Shown here one piece after another: positions 33,407 to 45,124 of a stretch of 64,000 nt of DNA (positions are counted from its first letter, which is position 1; each line of letters begins with the position of its first letter). This DNA is from Leptobrachium leishanense. Its lineage: Eukaryota > Chordata > Amphibia > Anura > Megophryidae. The position numbers and the translations under genes are program-made. The notes under the pieces were generated by a model. That model was not told the DNA's origin. It saw nothing but the letters and a program-made list of their open reading frames with translations, and made no database searches. The stretch lies in the NCBI GenBank assembly GCA_009667805.1, contig CM019066.1, forward strand, positions 6,944,001 to 7,008,000. The letters run 5' to 3'.

Positions 33407-33882
33407 TTAAGGCTAATGTCAGACGAACGCAGTGATCACGTCTGTGTCGCCGCACATTTTAACGTCCGTTGTAGCATAGAATCATGATCAATAGAGACCC
33501 ACACACGAAGTACGTGCGCACTGAACTGCGCTCGCACAACGCACGTGGCAAACGGATGCAAGTTAGGCAAGAACGTAAAGCCGCTACCACGGACGCGCAG
33601 AGTGCGCCACGTCCACGTAGCGTTCTGTATAAGTGATGAGACGTCAGACGCAGCGCATTTGCGACGTCCAGCACCTTGACGCACAAAAATGGCTTTTCAT
33701 ATCCTTTTCAAATTTTTATCATTTTTCATATTAATTTTATTTCCCATAATTCCCTTTTTTTTAGTACGTCAGTCAAAATTAACGGACCGCGTGGTGTCTA
33801 CAGTATCTTCCGTCAGTACGTCCGTCCGTTATGCACGCACGCAGAGTGCGCTCAGACTGCGTTTGTCTGACATTAGTCTTAG
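33407..33882. mobile_element. TTAA-type MITE, GGCTAATGTCAGACGAACGC family (copy C1)
   Basis: Left TTAA (33407-33410), right TTAG. Ends ggctaatgtcagacgaacgc and the complement of gtttgtctgacattagtc. Internal cgttgtgcgagcgcagttc-type sequence is shared with copy C2 at 41453. Confidence 0.85.
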
Positions 33883-35649
33883 TAAACATACATCTCATAA
33901 ATTTGTTATCTATTTTTATATATTTATCTATTTAGATATATTTTTTTTAACTTGGAGGTAACTCTATATATGACACAGGTGGACGTCTTTGGCAGAAACA
34001 TCCCCTACGTGTTGGCCTGGTGGGCCTTTCTCAACCTGTCTCGTACCTAGTTGGCTGTACTTGCCGCAATATCTGGACTCCGAGTATCGTGACTCAGTGT
34101 TGGGGACTTAAATGAGCCCCCCAGTGGGGTAAGAAGAAAACCAAGGGCCCCCCCTATAGTTGGCTGTAAAGTTAAAAAAATAAATAAAAAACCTTTTAAG
34201 AGATGTGTGCTTTAACTCTGGGTTGCTCATCCTTGGCTTTCTCCGGACGTTTTGGAACTACATCTCCAATGATGCTCAGCCTCTCAGCAGGTCGACAGAA
34301 CCTTGTGTGATCATAACTGGGACAGTATGCACAGAGCTCGAGTCGTACAGTGTAATGGTTTGTACTTTGCCGCGAATAACCCTCAATTTTTCCTGTTTTT
34401 TTGTCTTTGTTTTTTTGTGATTTTATGATTTTAATGAACAGAAATCCCCTAGCTTTTTATTTGATAGGATAAGCCTTGTCCTAGTGGGCGCAGTTCCTGG
34501 CATGGCCATAAATCCAGTGTAAAGTTCCCATTTCCGTCCTCTGCCTGATTTCTCCCCCCCCCCCCATTTGGGTTGTTTAAGTGTGCGAAAGCACAGATCG
34601 GTTTTATGGACATCCAGTCCCTGCATAGTCTTATGTATTTATTCATTCTAAATTCCCATTGGCAAATAAATGAATGCAGGGGAAAGGTCCTCACAGCCTC
34701 ATCTAACACGTTTCAAACCTCACGAGCTGCCTGACGCCTGCGAATCTGCTTGGCGTGACTTGTTTATCGCTGGAAATAAAGATCTGAGCAGGTTCTACCA
34801 CGTCACTTCTAGCCAGGAGAGACTGTATCCTGCCCGTACAAATGGAATCTGTTTTGTGAATTTATTTTGTTCTCTCAGGGCCGTCTTCAATATTGGACCC
34901 TGGGCAAATATTTTCCTGTCCGCACCCAGGACAGACCCCCCCCACCCACCAGCCATGCAATTTTGCTCTCCATCCCAACATAAAAAAAGTCCTGCGACGT
35001 CAAGAGCGGATATTAGGAGGAGGTGGTCTTGCTTCCTTTTGTGACCCACATGAGACGTCTTCACGTCATGTGGTCACAAGCCGCTATGCGACGCAGAGCA
35101 GGAAGCGGAGCACAACACTATACTAATATAATGGCGGAAATCCATATTGCAGGTGAGCCAAAAAACGTTGCTTGCAGCTCGGCTGTAACGGCTCTCTCTG
35201 CTGTAATTTACTGTTTTCTATATTTTGAGCCAGTGATTTATTGGCAGCCAGAGAATAGTGAGCAATTCCAAGGTCCCTCATTATTCTCGTCCTGAGATGG
35301 AATTCACAAGAGAATTCTGGTTCAGAAACCCTGATGTTAACTCTTCTTTCTTGTCCCATGGTGCAGAGGACAGTCCAATCAAACACCGCCTTTGGTCGCT
35401 TGCAGAAGGAAGCTTGGAACAAATAGTTTCTGATGTCCTTCTAATGACGCTGTGCGACCCTGCTTATGCAAGTCTCCATGGAGTCCTCTGGGATCTCTTA
35501 ACAGCTTCCTTCTGTTGCAAGTCGAGCCAGTAATAGGGTTATCGGCTCATGCCAAGTTTCTCCTATGTGGCTTCACATTACTGGCTGAACTGGAATAGGG
35601 GCCCAAGTTCATAAATGCTCTGAGATAGAAAATAAACAAATGGTCCAGG

Positions 35650-36045
35650 ACTATATAGAAACATAGAAAAATGTCGTCAGATAAGAACCTTTCGGCCCAT
35701 CTAGTCTGCCCAATTACATGGATACTTTACCTGGATTTATCTTTTGTTTAGGATAGCCTTATGCCTATCCCATGCTTGCTTAAATTCAATTACTGTTTTG
35801 GCCTCTACCACTTCAACTGGAAGACTGTTCCATGTATCCACCACCCTCTCAGTAAAATAATGCTTCCTGATGTTACTTTTAAACCTTTGCCCCTCTAATC
35901 TAAGACTATGTCCTCTTGTTTTGCTACTTTGTTTCCGTTTAAATATACTCCCTTCCTCTACCTTGTGGATTCCCTTTACGTATTTAAATGTTTCAATCAT
36001 ATCTCCTCTGTCTCGTCTTTTTTCCGAGCTGTACATAGAAACATG
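35650..36045 (-). pseudogene. CR1/L2-like LINE fragment, C-terminal part of the polymerase, minus strand
   Basis: The minus-strand frame at 35737-36036 reads RRDRGDMIETFKYVKG, RGHSLRLEGQRFK and RKHYFTERVVDTWNSLP. The RGDMI, RGHSL and WN-LP motifs are characteristic of the region after the reverse transcriptase in CR1/Rex1/L2-type LINEs. It is a 5'-truncated copy without its RT domain. Confidence 0.8.
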
Positions 36046-36049
36046 ATCT

Positions 36050-37355
36050 AATTTGTTGCTTACAAAGTGTTGTCTGTAGACACAATGTTCCTATGCTCCG
36101 ATGTCACTAAGAACAGAGTGCCCTATTCATACCTCGGTGGATTAATAGTAACTTAATGAAATCAGGGTGGCAGATGGTAAACACTGCTCAGGCTTGGTCT
36201 GCTTTTATTTAACTTAAACAATAATTTGCATTACGTGTTACATCTCAGTTGTATAACATGGTTCAATATCACGTGGTCCTCATGTTGCAGATATCTTAAT
36301 ACCAGCAGAGGTTGGAGCAGCCAGCCCTGATCCCTGATGCAGGACATTGCATGGCCTTTATATGAACAATATAACAATGTATCATTGGGTTTGTAGCAGC
36401 TCTAGAGATACAAGGATCTGTTTACAAACGTTCATGTACTTTCACAGATTCAAATAAAAATTTTGGCTTTAAAAAGGTGACTTTTGGTGTTACCCCAGAA
36501 ATAATACACTGAGCCCACACAAGTCTGTTTCTCTACTACCGTTTGATGTTATTAAAAAAATTTATGTATTCCAAATGCAAAACTGGGGACACTTGTTCTA
36601 CCGATTCGCTTTCTGCACAGTAACACCCGAGCGTTAACCGACTATATCCCAAATGATTTTGAGGTGATTGTATGATACTCATAAGTGTCTATTCACTAAT
36701 CAATGTTATATCTGTTTTATTTATTTTTATTAGTCAAACAGTGGATCAACTACAGTTAAAATACGGTGAATTCAGTACCTATGGAAGTTTTGTCTCTAAC
36801 GTAGTTTCTGCTATAGTTGTCCAGCACTGATTTTACCATTGTTTTCTGTTGGAGTTCAGTGAGATCACCACGTTGGGCATTTTATGGTATATTCGCCGAT
36901 GTTGTAAAGAATGGTGGAATAATGGTAAATGGAGAATAGCTGCTGTTGACTTATTTTATGGAAGAATAGAGGTCAATTTTCCTTTTCAGTTTTTTTAACC
37001 CCTTAAAGGGATATGCACGTCTAGAAAAAGGTTTTTTAAATTGACATTTAAACACTTTTAAACCTATAGACAAACTAGAATAAATCAATAAAAGTTTTAA
37101 AAATTTGTAATTTTTTTATTGTTTTAAACTCTGTCATTTCATCTTCTCTGGCGACGCCCCTCAGCTAGGGGTGTTTCTTCAGATACCACTTCCTGTATAT
37201 TCCCCGCCTCCTCCCCGCCCACTACTCCACCCACTATTTCACCCATCAAAGCTTCACATGAACTACATTTCTTGCTCCATCTTGCCCACAGCCCCCCATG
37301 CACTTCAATACTTCACATACTCAGCTATTACCCTCACCTAGTGTGTCAACCCTCC
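36050..37355. other. Intron 1 sequence, mostly unrecognised
   Basis: No gene is seen. The part after about 36995 (ccccttaaagggatatgcac) looks like the end of a degraded DNA element, and 37150-37330 is C/T-rich. Confidence 0.3.
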
Positions 37356-37357
37356 CC

Positions 37358-37475
37358 TCTTAGATTGTATGCTCTTGGGTAGGGTCCTCACTCCCACTGT
37401 TCTGTGTATTTAGTTTGTATGGACATTTGTTATTCTGCCTCTCCCATTGTACAGCGCTACGGAACTTGCTAGCCC
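37358..37475 (+). mobile_element. L2-type LINE 3' end, plus strand
   Basis: agattgtatgctcttgggta, agggtcctcactcccactg and attgtacagcgctacggaa are the conserved L2 tail. It is truncated where the TTAA element at 37479 inserted. Confidence 0.75.
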
Positions 37476-37478
37476 ATT

Positions 37479-38611
37479 TTAACCCTTTCGATGACGTGTG
37501 GGGCACGTCCTGATTGACTCCCGCTAAATGCGGAGGACGTGCCCCACACGTCGTCCGCCAGCGGGAGCCCCGGCAGAGATACTTACCTCTCTGTCCGGGG
37601 TCCCGCTGCATTCTGGCTTCAGGGAAGCCAGGCGCTGAAGATAGGCCGGCCCCCGACGTAAACGTAATTTCCAGGTGAACCCCGGCAAAGCCGGGAGATC
37701 GCTTGAAAGGGAGGGGTGGGTCCTTTTGGATCCCTCTCCCTCCCGATCGCGAGGGTTTTCAGACAAAAACCAGGCACCACTTTGAAGGCAGTGTCTGCCC
37801 TTTAAAGCGGTGCCTGGTTTTTAACCCTATAATTGCCAGATCGCGATCGGTGCCGCTCGGCAGCCGATTGTAATCTGGCTCCGGTGGGGGCCGCCATCTT
37901 GGATGACGGCTCCACCTCCGGGTTCCCCCTCGGCTCCTGACGTGTCATGCATAGCACCCCTAGCTGCCCAAGGAAATCCCCTGGTGGAGATACAGGGTTC
38001 ATTTGAACCCTGATGTCTCCAGAACCGTGGCAGCGAGGGGGTCATGCCTGGTGTCATTCGATCGGCCTGAGCATGGCCAAACATGACCAAGTTTAAAGTA
38101 AAAGGAAACTAAAAACGATTAAAAAAAAAAATAAAAAAAATAATAATAATAAAACAAAGATAAAAACATGTTTTTTTTTGTGTGTTGTTTTTATTAATGC
38201 AGCAATATTGTTCACATTTCAATTATAAAGTGAACAACGATGCTGCACTAATGATATTGTTCTATGGGGTGCGTTTACAAAAAATCACGTAATTCCCCCC
38301 AAAAAATGTAACAAGTACCCATTTCTAATTTTTGTACAAGCGCACCCCATAGAAAATATAACCGCAAACTGTAAATGATTGAAAATTCTAATTTTATTGC
38401 ATTTTTGTTATAAAATACAGGCAGGACATGACGTATACATATAAAAATTATATATTATGAATCTGCGGAGTCTGCCGGAAAGAATGATATATAATATGTC
38501 TGGGTCATGTAATAAAACTTGGCTTCTAAACGCGTTTAAACATGATGAGCAAAAGTGGTAAAAATTAGCTCAGCACACCGCGGTGAAATGGATCAGCAGC
38601 GAAGGGGTTAA
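37479..38611. mobile_element. TTAA-flanked stem-loop-array element (copy B)
   Basis: TTAA at 37479-37482 and 38608-38611. Ends ccctttcgatgacg and cagcagcgaagggg. It has the same order of parts as copy A (4527-5767): a distal palindrome built on ggacgtgccccacacg, a gggaggg/ccctccc hairpin followed by gatcg, an aggcacca/tggtgcct hairpin, a catcttggatg loop, then the A/T-rich half with gcagcaatattgttcacat and gaacaacgatgctgcac. It is shorter and more diverged than copy A, and no transposase is present. Confidence 0.8.
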
Positions 38612-38719
38612 ATACATGTGACTGTATGAACTAACACAAGCTGTGCAGCTCAGGACGTCAGACTGGGGAAACCGAGGAACTGAATATTCGCATCTCTGCA
38701 TCTCTGTGAAAGCAAGACT

Positions 38720-39705
38720 CACTCACACACTGACTCCTCGCACACTCACCCGATGACTCTCTCACACACTCTCCCGCTGACTCGCTCACACACTCTCCCG
38801 CTGACTCGCTCACACACTCTCCCGCTGACTCGCTCACACGCTCTCCCGCTGACTCGCTCAAACACTCACCCGCTGACTCGCTCACACGCTCTCCCGCTGG
38901 CTCGCTCACACACTCTCCCGCTGACTCGCTCACACACTCACCCGCTGACTCTCTCACACACTCACCCGCTCACACGCTCTCCCGCTGGCTCGCTCACACA
39001 CTCTCCCGCTGACTCACTCACACGCTCTCCCGCTGGCTCGCTCACACACTCTCCCGCTGACTCGCTCACACACTCACCCGCTGACCCGCTCACACACTCT
39101 CCCGCTGACTCGCTCACACACTCTCCCGCTTACTCGCTCACACACTCTCCCGCTTACTCGCTCACACACTCACCTGCTGACTCGCTCACACTCTCACACT
39201 GACTCGCCCACACACTCTCCCGCTGATTCGCTCACACATTGACCCGCTGACCCGCTCACACACTCACCCGCTGGCTCGCTCACACACTCTCCCGCTGACT
39301 CGCTCACACACTCACACGCTCTCCCGCTGGCTCGCTCACACACTCTCCCGCTGACTCGCTCACACACTCTCCCGCTGGCTCGCTCACACACTCTCCCGCT
39401 GACTCGCTCACACACTCTCCCGCTGACTCGCTCACACACTCTCCCGCTGACCCGCTCACACACTCTCCCGCTGACTCGCTCACACACTCTCCCGCTTACT
39501 CGCTCACACACTCTCCCGCTTACTCGCTCACACACTCACCTGCTGACTCGCTCACACTCTCACACTGACTCGCCCACACACTCTCCCGCTGATTCGCTCA
39601 CACATTGACCCGCTGACCCGCTCACACACTCTCCCGCTGACTCGCTCACACACTCTCCCGCTTACTCGCTCACACACTCTCCCGCTGACTCGCTCACACA
39701 CTCAT
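38720..39705. repeat. 24-bp minisatellite, about 1 kb
   Basis: The unit is ctgactcgctcacacactct + cccg, about 40 copies. A larger block (about 39085-39235 and 39460-39610) is duplicated almost exactly. Because 24 is divisible by three, long frames with an 8-residue period (plus THSPADSL, minus [16 protein letters not shown]) are open on both strands. They are not genes. Confidence 0.95.
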
Positions 39706-40010
39706 GCTCTCTCATACACAGACTCACTCATCCACTGACACGCTCACTTGCGCTCTTTCATGGTTTACATACTCACTGTCTCACTCAAACTCCCTCACAG
39801 AGTCACTCCCTCTCACTCTTTCTCGTGCTGTCTGTCTCTTGTGTGCACTCTCTCACTGTACCTTTTCTTGTGCTTTCTCTGCTTTATCTTGCTGTCTTTC
39901 TCTCTTTACCGTTTCTTGCTGTGTCTCTGTGCTTTTCTTTGTTGTCCCTCTCTCTGCTGTCTCTTTTTCTCCCTGTGTGTATGGATTACTTTCCTGCCCT
40001 GTCTCTGCAG
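39706..40010. repeat. C/T-rich (pyrimidine-biased) flank of the minisatellite
   Basis: The plus strand is dominated by ct, tct and ctctt runs. It looks like decayed minisatellite or microsatellite sequence. The open frames here encode Leu/Ser/Cys-rich strings without recognisable domains. Confidence 0.5.
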
Positions 40011-40075
40011 TAGCTGGGGGTGAAAGTTCAGCCCCGCCTCCCCTCAGCTCACAGTGCAGGGGGAGGAGGAGCAAC

Positions 40076-40397
40076 TTAGGCTCGTGTCAGACGAGCGCAC
40101 CAAGTGCGCCCATGCGCCCACACTTACCAGCGCCCGTCGCGGTCGCGTGATGCAGCGACGGGGCCGGTCACAAGCTTGTGCGCGCGCACGAACTGCGCAT
40201 GCAGCAAGCGTCTGTGTAGCGAATCTCTCCGTTGATGCGCTAGAAAGCTCGTCAACGAAGCTGCAAAGCGCGATCCTCCATAGGAGGATTGCTATTTGCA
40301 CAGCTGAGCGCACTCAACAGCAGCGGAGGGTAGAAGGAACGTCCTCTCTCACGGACGTTCCTTCCACTCTGCAGTGGGCTCGTCTGACACGAGCCTC
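40076..40397. mobile_element. TTAA-type MITE, GTCAGACGAGCGCAC family (copy D2, complete)
   Basis: Ends ggctcgtgtcagacgagcgc and the complement of gctcgtctgacacgagcc are near-perfect. The borders are TTAG and TCAG. An inner palindrome gatcctccataggaggatt and a second inverted pair, gaacgtcc with ggacgttc, are present. Confidence 0.85.
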
Positions 40398-41256
40398 AGA
40401 CGCACATGCTCAGTGCGTTTTTTTTTAGGTCTCCCTAGGTAGAGGCACTGATTGGTTAGCTCAAACTTCCTCCTGAGGTGGGCGTGGAAACCACCAAGAA
40501 AGAAGATCAGGTAAATATGAAAAAATATCATATTTCCTTGGTTTTTATGCCTGCCGAATGACACTACTGACTCATTCACAAGGCATTGCACGTTTTTAAA
40601 AGCACACTAGCAAAGCAAGCGCATGTCCCTTTAAGGACCAAGGGTCTTTAAAGTCAATGTATTTATGACGTAAACGTTACATTATTGGTCCTTAAGGGGT
40701 AATGGCAATCCCAAGAAAATTCTGATAAAAACCCTAATGTTTGAGTAATTCTATTGTCTGTAATGAATTGTTATATCTTATTTTTTTATTTTTACTTTTT
40801 AATGCCCCGTGAATCACCACTGAATGAAAACATTTTGCTACATTCTGCGAACCTGTTTCCTCCCGAAAATTTTATTAAAATAGAAAATAGGCTAAATGAT
40901 TAAAATAATAAGGGAAAAATGAATTATTGGCCCTGGTGGCATGAGTATGTACGGATTATTTGGGTCTCATCCCTGGCAGACCATGCTCTTTTGCCCACCA
41001 CATTGGCTTCAGACTAGGGTGGAAGAAGAAGAAACTTGTATCTAGGAGAAACGAGTTCTTTGTTCGCTAATCTTCTCACTTATAATAGGAAAGCGGGTTT
41101 GAATTAGTGAATGGCTAGGTGGGACCCGCTCGGTGCCCCTTGCTCCTCTCTGTGTACAGGGCAGCGATTTCTCAACCTTTCTCATTTCATGTCACACAAT
41201 GATCAGATGCTGCAATTGTCAAATTTTTATGTGATTATAAAACAAACTCTGACTAT

Positions 41257-41438
41257 CAGGGTTATTCAGAGAGAGGTGAAAACCAAGAGAATGTTTGGAG
41301 AAGTAAAAATTCTAGGTCAAAATAGCCGATTTGGAAAGTGAGATAAAGGGGCGAATTTTTCTGGTTTGGCTACTTTAACCTAGAATTTTCACTTCTCCAG
41401 TCATTCTCCTGCTTTTCTCCTCTCTCTGAATAACCCTG
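41257..41438. mobile_element. Palindromic MITE, CAGGGTTATTCAGAG family (copy 3, 182 bp)
   Basis: Inverted ends cagggttattcagagagag and ctctctgaataaccctg with matching inner arms. Flanks TAT / TAG. Confidence 0.92.
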
Positions 41439-41452
41439 TAGGAAGAGGCTGA

Positions 41453-42068
41453 TTAAGACTAATGTCAGATGAACGCAGTCTGAGGGAGCGCACTCTGCGT
41501 GCGTGCATAACAGACAGACGTACTGACGGAAGATACTGTAGACACCACACAGTCTGTTTTTTTTTGACGGATGTAGAAAATAAAGGGAATTATGGGAAAC
41601 AAAATTAATATGAAAAATTATAAAAATCGTAAAAGGATATGAAAAGCCATTTTGTGCGTCAAGGTGCTGGACGTTCGAAAATGCGCTGCGTCTGACATCT
41701 CGTCACTCACACAGAACGCTACGCGGACGTGGCGCACTCTTTGCCTCTGTCTAGCGGTTTTAAGTTCTTGCCGAACTTGCGTCCGTTTGCCACGTGCGTT
41801 GTGCGTGCGCAGTTCGATGCGCACGTACCTCATGTATTGATCATGAATTTTTTTTTTTTTTTGAGAAAGGATTTTACCAGGAAGGATACATTGAGATTTC
41901 TCGCGTCTGACGTCTCCTAATCACGCAAACACGCCGCTATGCCGCAGCTGCGCACTCTGTACGTCCGTACTAGCGGTTCAGCATTGATCATGATTCTATG
42001 CTACGACGGACGTTAAACTGTGCTGCGACACGGACGAGATCACTACGTTCGTCTGATGCCGGCCTTAA
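41453..42068. mobile_element. TTAA-type MITE, GGCTAATGTCAGACGAACGC family (copy C2, chimeric)
   Basis: TTAA on both sides (41453-41456, 42065-42068). The outer parts match copy C1 (33407) in reverse orientation. About 41885-41975 instead matches family B sequence at 42637-42716 almost exactly (ctcctaatcacgcaaacac, ctgcgcactctgtacgtcc). It is preceded by a T-run and accaggaaggatacattgag, which resembles the sequence at about 15222. This is a mosaic of two families. Confidence 0.8.
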
Positions 42069-42071
42069 AGT

Positions 42072-42931
42072 TTAAGGCTAGGGTCAGACTAACGCATTTT
42101 TTGCGTTGTCCGTGAAAAAGTGCGTTCGAACGAATGGACGCATTTTTTCACGGTAAAAAGCGATAGCGGTCATACGATGCGCATTTTCGTCCGTGATTTT
42201 GTATGGATCATCAATAAAACACTTTTTGTGTCTGGACGTTATGTTGGCCGGACATTAGCAGCATCTCACATCTCTTAATCACGCACACACGCCGCTAGCG
42301 GACGCAGCGCACTCTGTACGTCCGTACTAGCGGTTCTACGTTCTTGCAAAAATGCGTTCGTTTGCCACTTGCGTTGCGCTGCCGTTGTGCGGCCGTTCTT
42401 CGTATGCTGCCCGGCATTGGACATCATTTGCTGCTAGCACGGCCGTGATTAAGGCTAGGGTCAGACGAAAGCATTTTTACACGCGAACGTAAAAAAGTGC
42501 GTCCGAACGAATTGACGGATTTTTTCACGGAATTCGCGAAAACGGTCATACGATGCGCATTTTCGTGCGTGATTTTTTACGGATCCAAACCAGGAAACTT
42601 TGGGTGTCTGGACGTTATGTTGGCCGGACATGAGCAGCGTCTGACGTCTCCTAATCACGCAAACACGCCGCTATGCCACAGCTGCGCACTCTGTACGTCC
42701 GTACTAGCGGTTCAGCATTCTCGAAAAAATGCGTTCGTTTTCCACTTGCGTTGCGCGGCCGGACTTTCGTGCGACCGTACTTCGTATATTGGCCGTCATT
42801 GCCCGTCATTTGCTGCTAGTGCGGCCGTAATTATGTGCGCCAGAACGCACGTTAAAAGTGCGCTCGTCTGACCCCAGCCTTAGTGCTGCTAAACGCACGT
42901 TAATACTGCGTTAGTCTGACCCTAGCCTTAA
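42072..42931. mobile_element. TTAA-type MITE, GGCTAGGGTCAGAC family (copy B5), split by copy B6
   Basis: Outer TTAA sites are at 42072-42075 and 42928-42931. The left part runs to ggccgtgattaa (42452). The right part resumes at about 42884 with tgctgctaaacgcacg and ends gttagtctgaccctagcc. Removing 42449-42883 restores a normal-length family B element. Confidence 0.88.
42449..42883. mobile_element. TTAA-type MITE, family B (copy B6), inserted in copy B5
   Basis: It is inserted at an internal TTAA of copy B5. Left end ggctagggtcagacgaaagc, right end gctcgtctgaccccagcc, right border TTAG. This is a self-insertion of one family into itself. Confidence 0.88.
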
Positions 42932-43346
42932 TACTCTTTTTTTGGTACCCCCGTGTCCTGTATATTTCATTGGCAAAGGAGTGTACATCTGGACAGGAAT
43001 CCCAGCACCCAGAGGAAAGAGGCAGGTTTTTGGTTTGATTATGTTATTGAATATAATTTATTTCCATTATTTTGGATAATTATTTTTGGGATAATAAATT
43101 ATTTTGTGTTTCAAACCTTCTCTGACTGCGTGTGTTTACTAGACTCTTGCTTGCACGGTTTTCAGTGAGTTATTCCTACAGAATACAGGCTTACTATATA
43201 AAACAACACATTTCCTTTCCAAAAAAAATTTGAAACGCTTTTAGACACAAAATTTTGCAAAAATTAGACCGCCAGGGAGGTTAAAAAGAAAAATCCCCCG
43301 TGGTAGATAAAAGCGATGCAATAATAGCAACTAATATAGTGACAAA

Positions 43347-43528
43347 CTGGGTTATTCAGAGAGAGGTGGAACTCCGGAGAATGACTGGAGAAGTGAGAAT
43401 TCTAGGTCAAAATAGCCAAACCAGAAAAATTCTCCGATTTATCTCACTTTCCAAATCGACTATTTTGACCTAGAATTTTCACTTCTCCTGCCATTCTCCT
43501 GGTTTTCACCTTTCTCTGAATAACCCTG
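43347..43528. mobile_element. Palindromic MITE, CAGGGTTATTCAGAG family (copy 4, 182 bp)
   Basis: Left end ctgggttattcagagagag, right end tctctgaataaccctg. Internal gacctagaattttcacttc is the inverted partner of gaagtgagaattctaggtc. Confidence 0.9.
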
Positions 43529-44599
43529 ATAGTGTGTATAATGAAACAGAAGAAAAGATACAGAAGTAGCAGATAAAATCAGGGTAATGGTAACAACTAC
43601 TGTAGTGACAAACTGTGCAAAATACAAAATAGCAAATATGAGCGAATATTACAACGAAATTGATGCTGGAAATCCGTGCGTATAATAAAACAGTCGGTTT
43701 GTATATAAAATGAAATACAGTACTCAATGTAGGTGAAAAAAGTGACTTTCAAAACCAATAATGTATAAAAAAATTATATATATTAAAAAGTGTACATATA
43801 ATAAAAGAAAAATGGAATACAGTACATATATTTATTACATGCACAATTTATTTCCCCTGCCAACAGCCCCTCTGGCAGTGCAGTGCAGGTTTCTGGTGTC
43901 GGGGGCATTTGCACGAGTACAAGTTCTCATGCAAATACCTGTAATCTGCACCAATACTAGTATCGGTATCGATGTATCACTGCCATTTATCGCATTCACA
44001 AAATTCTAGGAACTGTAGGCCATCGGCATCTGCTGGCCCAGAATTTGAGAGTCCTGCTATACGACATGTTCTCACTTCTGCATAGTAGCCGTTTTATTTT
44101 TTTTCAATGCCAATTAATGATATAGCAATGATATAGAGCGACTCTAAACATGAAGCCCTGTGCTCCCTCTTCCCCTATTACATAACACGTGCTGCGTCAC
44201 AGGCTTTTGCTTTCAGGGTATGAAAAGCAATTATTTGTTCTTGAAAGGCAAGGAGTGGTTTTAGTTGATGTTTAGTGTTTATGGATTACTGTCGGATTGT
44301 GTATTATTTATGAGGCTGAACTGTACAAGAAATGTAGGAAGATTATATTTCAACACAACGTCATTGGGTATTATCTGACCCTCGGGTTTGCATGAGAGCG
44401 GGATAATATTAAGACTCCGCTGCGATTTGGTTTGTGTTTGGAGTTTTTTTTCTCTGTATGGAACAAATAACGACAGATTAAATGATATCTGATCAGGCAA
44501 CATTATGTAAATGGGACAAACGGTGAATAAATATACTGCATTTCTTGTGCATCCAGTGAAAGCAGCACCTACAGCATATATTAACCGCACATGGCAGAT

Positions 44600-45124
44600 T
44601 TTCTAAATACTAGATTTGCACTTGTGACTTAATAGGTATGAATATCTTTTTGCTGTGATTGCATCATGCTGCGCACGCAATCTCCGTGGCATCGTTTCGA
44701 TAAACTCATGCAATGTTAAAGCATTTATTTGCGTCCAGAGTGGCATTAATTTGTGGCCAAGATCTTGTGTTGATTGACGCTGCGTAAAGTCTTCTCCAGC
44801 ACATTATCCCAAAGATTCTCAATGGGGTTATGGTCTGGACTGTGCGGTGGCCAATCCACGTGTGAAAATGCTCCCTGAACCACTCTTGCACAACTTGAGC
44901 ACAATGAATCCTGGCATTGCCAGCTTGGAATATGCCCGCTGTGCCATCAGGGAGAAAAAACCCATTGATGGAAAAACCTGCTCATTCAGTATATTCAGGG
45001 AGTCACATGACCTCATTTATTGAAGCTGAAACATATTAATCACTGCAGTAATTATCCAATGGAAGGCTCACACCTATCTGCTTAGTTAAATCCAGGTGCT
45101 GACTTTTTTTGGCCAGGCAGTGTA
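44600..45124 (-). pseudogene. Tc1-like transposon relic with transposase 3' part, minus strand
   Basis: The terminal sequence at 45105-45124 is the complement of TACACTGCCTGGCCAAAAAA, a Tc1/mariner-type end. On the minus strand, 44705-45015 encodes the decayed C-terminal half of a Tc1-like DDE transposase. Pieces equivalent to the conserved [14 protein letters not shown] region are visible but frame-shifted ([17 protein letters not shown] in one frame). The other terminal repeat and the N-terminal half are missing, so it is inactive. Confidence 0.7.

Noticed and set aside
34985..35155. atggcggaaatccatattgcag|gtgagc as a first coding exon
   Set aside because: It has an ATG and a good donor, but the frame upstream and downstream gives no recognisable protein. 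The neighbourhood (cagggccgtcttcaatattgg at 34878) looks like the end of a hAT-type repeat.
38753..39535. Long frames with an 8-residue period on plus and minus strands
   Set aside because: The 24-bp minisatellite unit is divisible by three, so open frames are expected without coding function.
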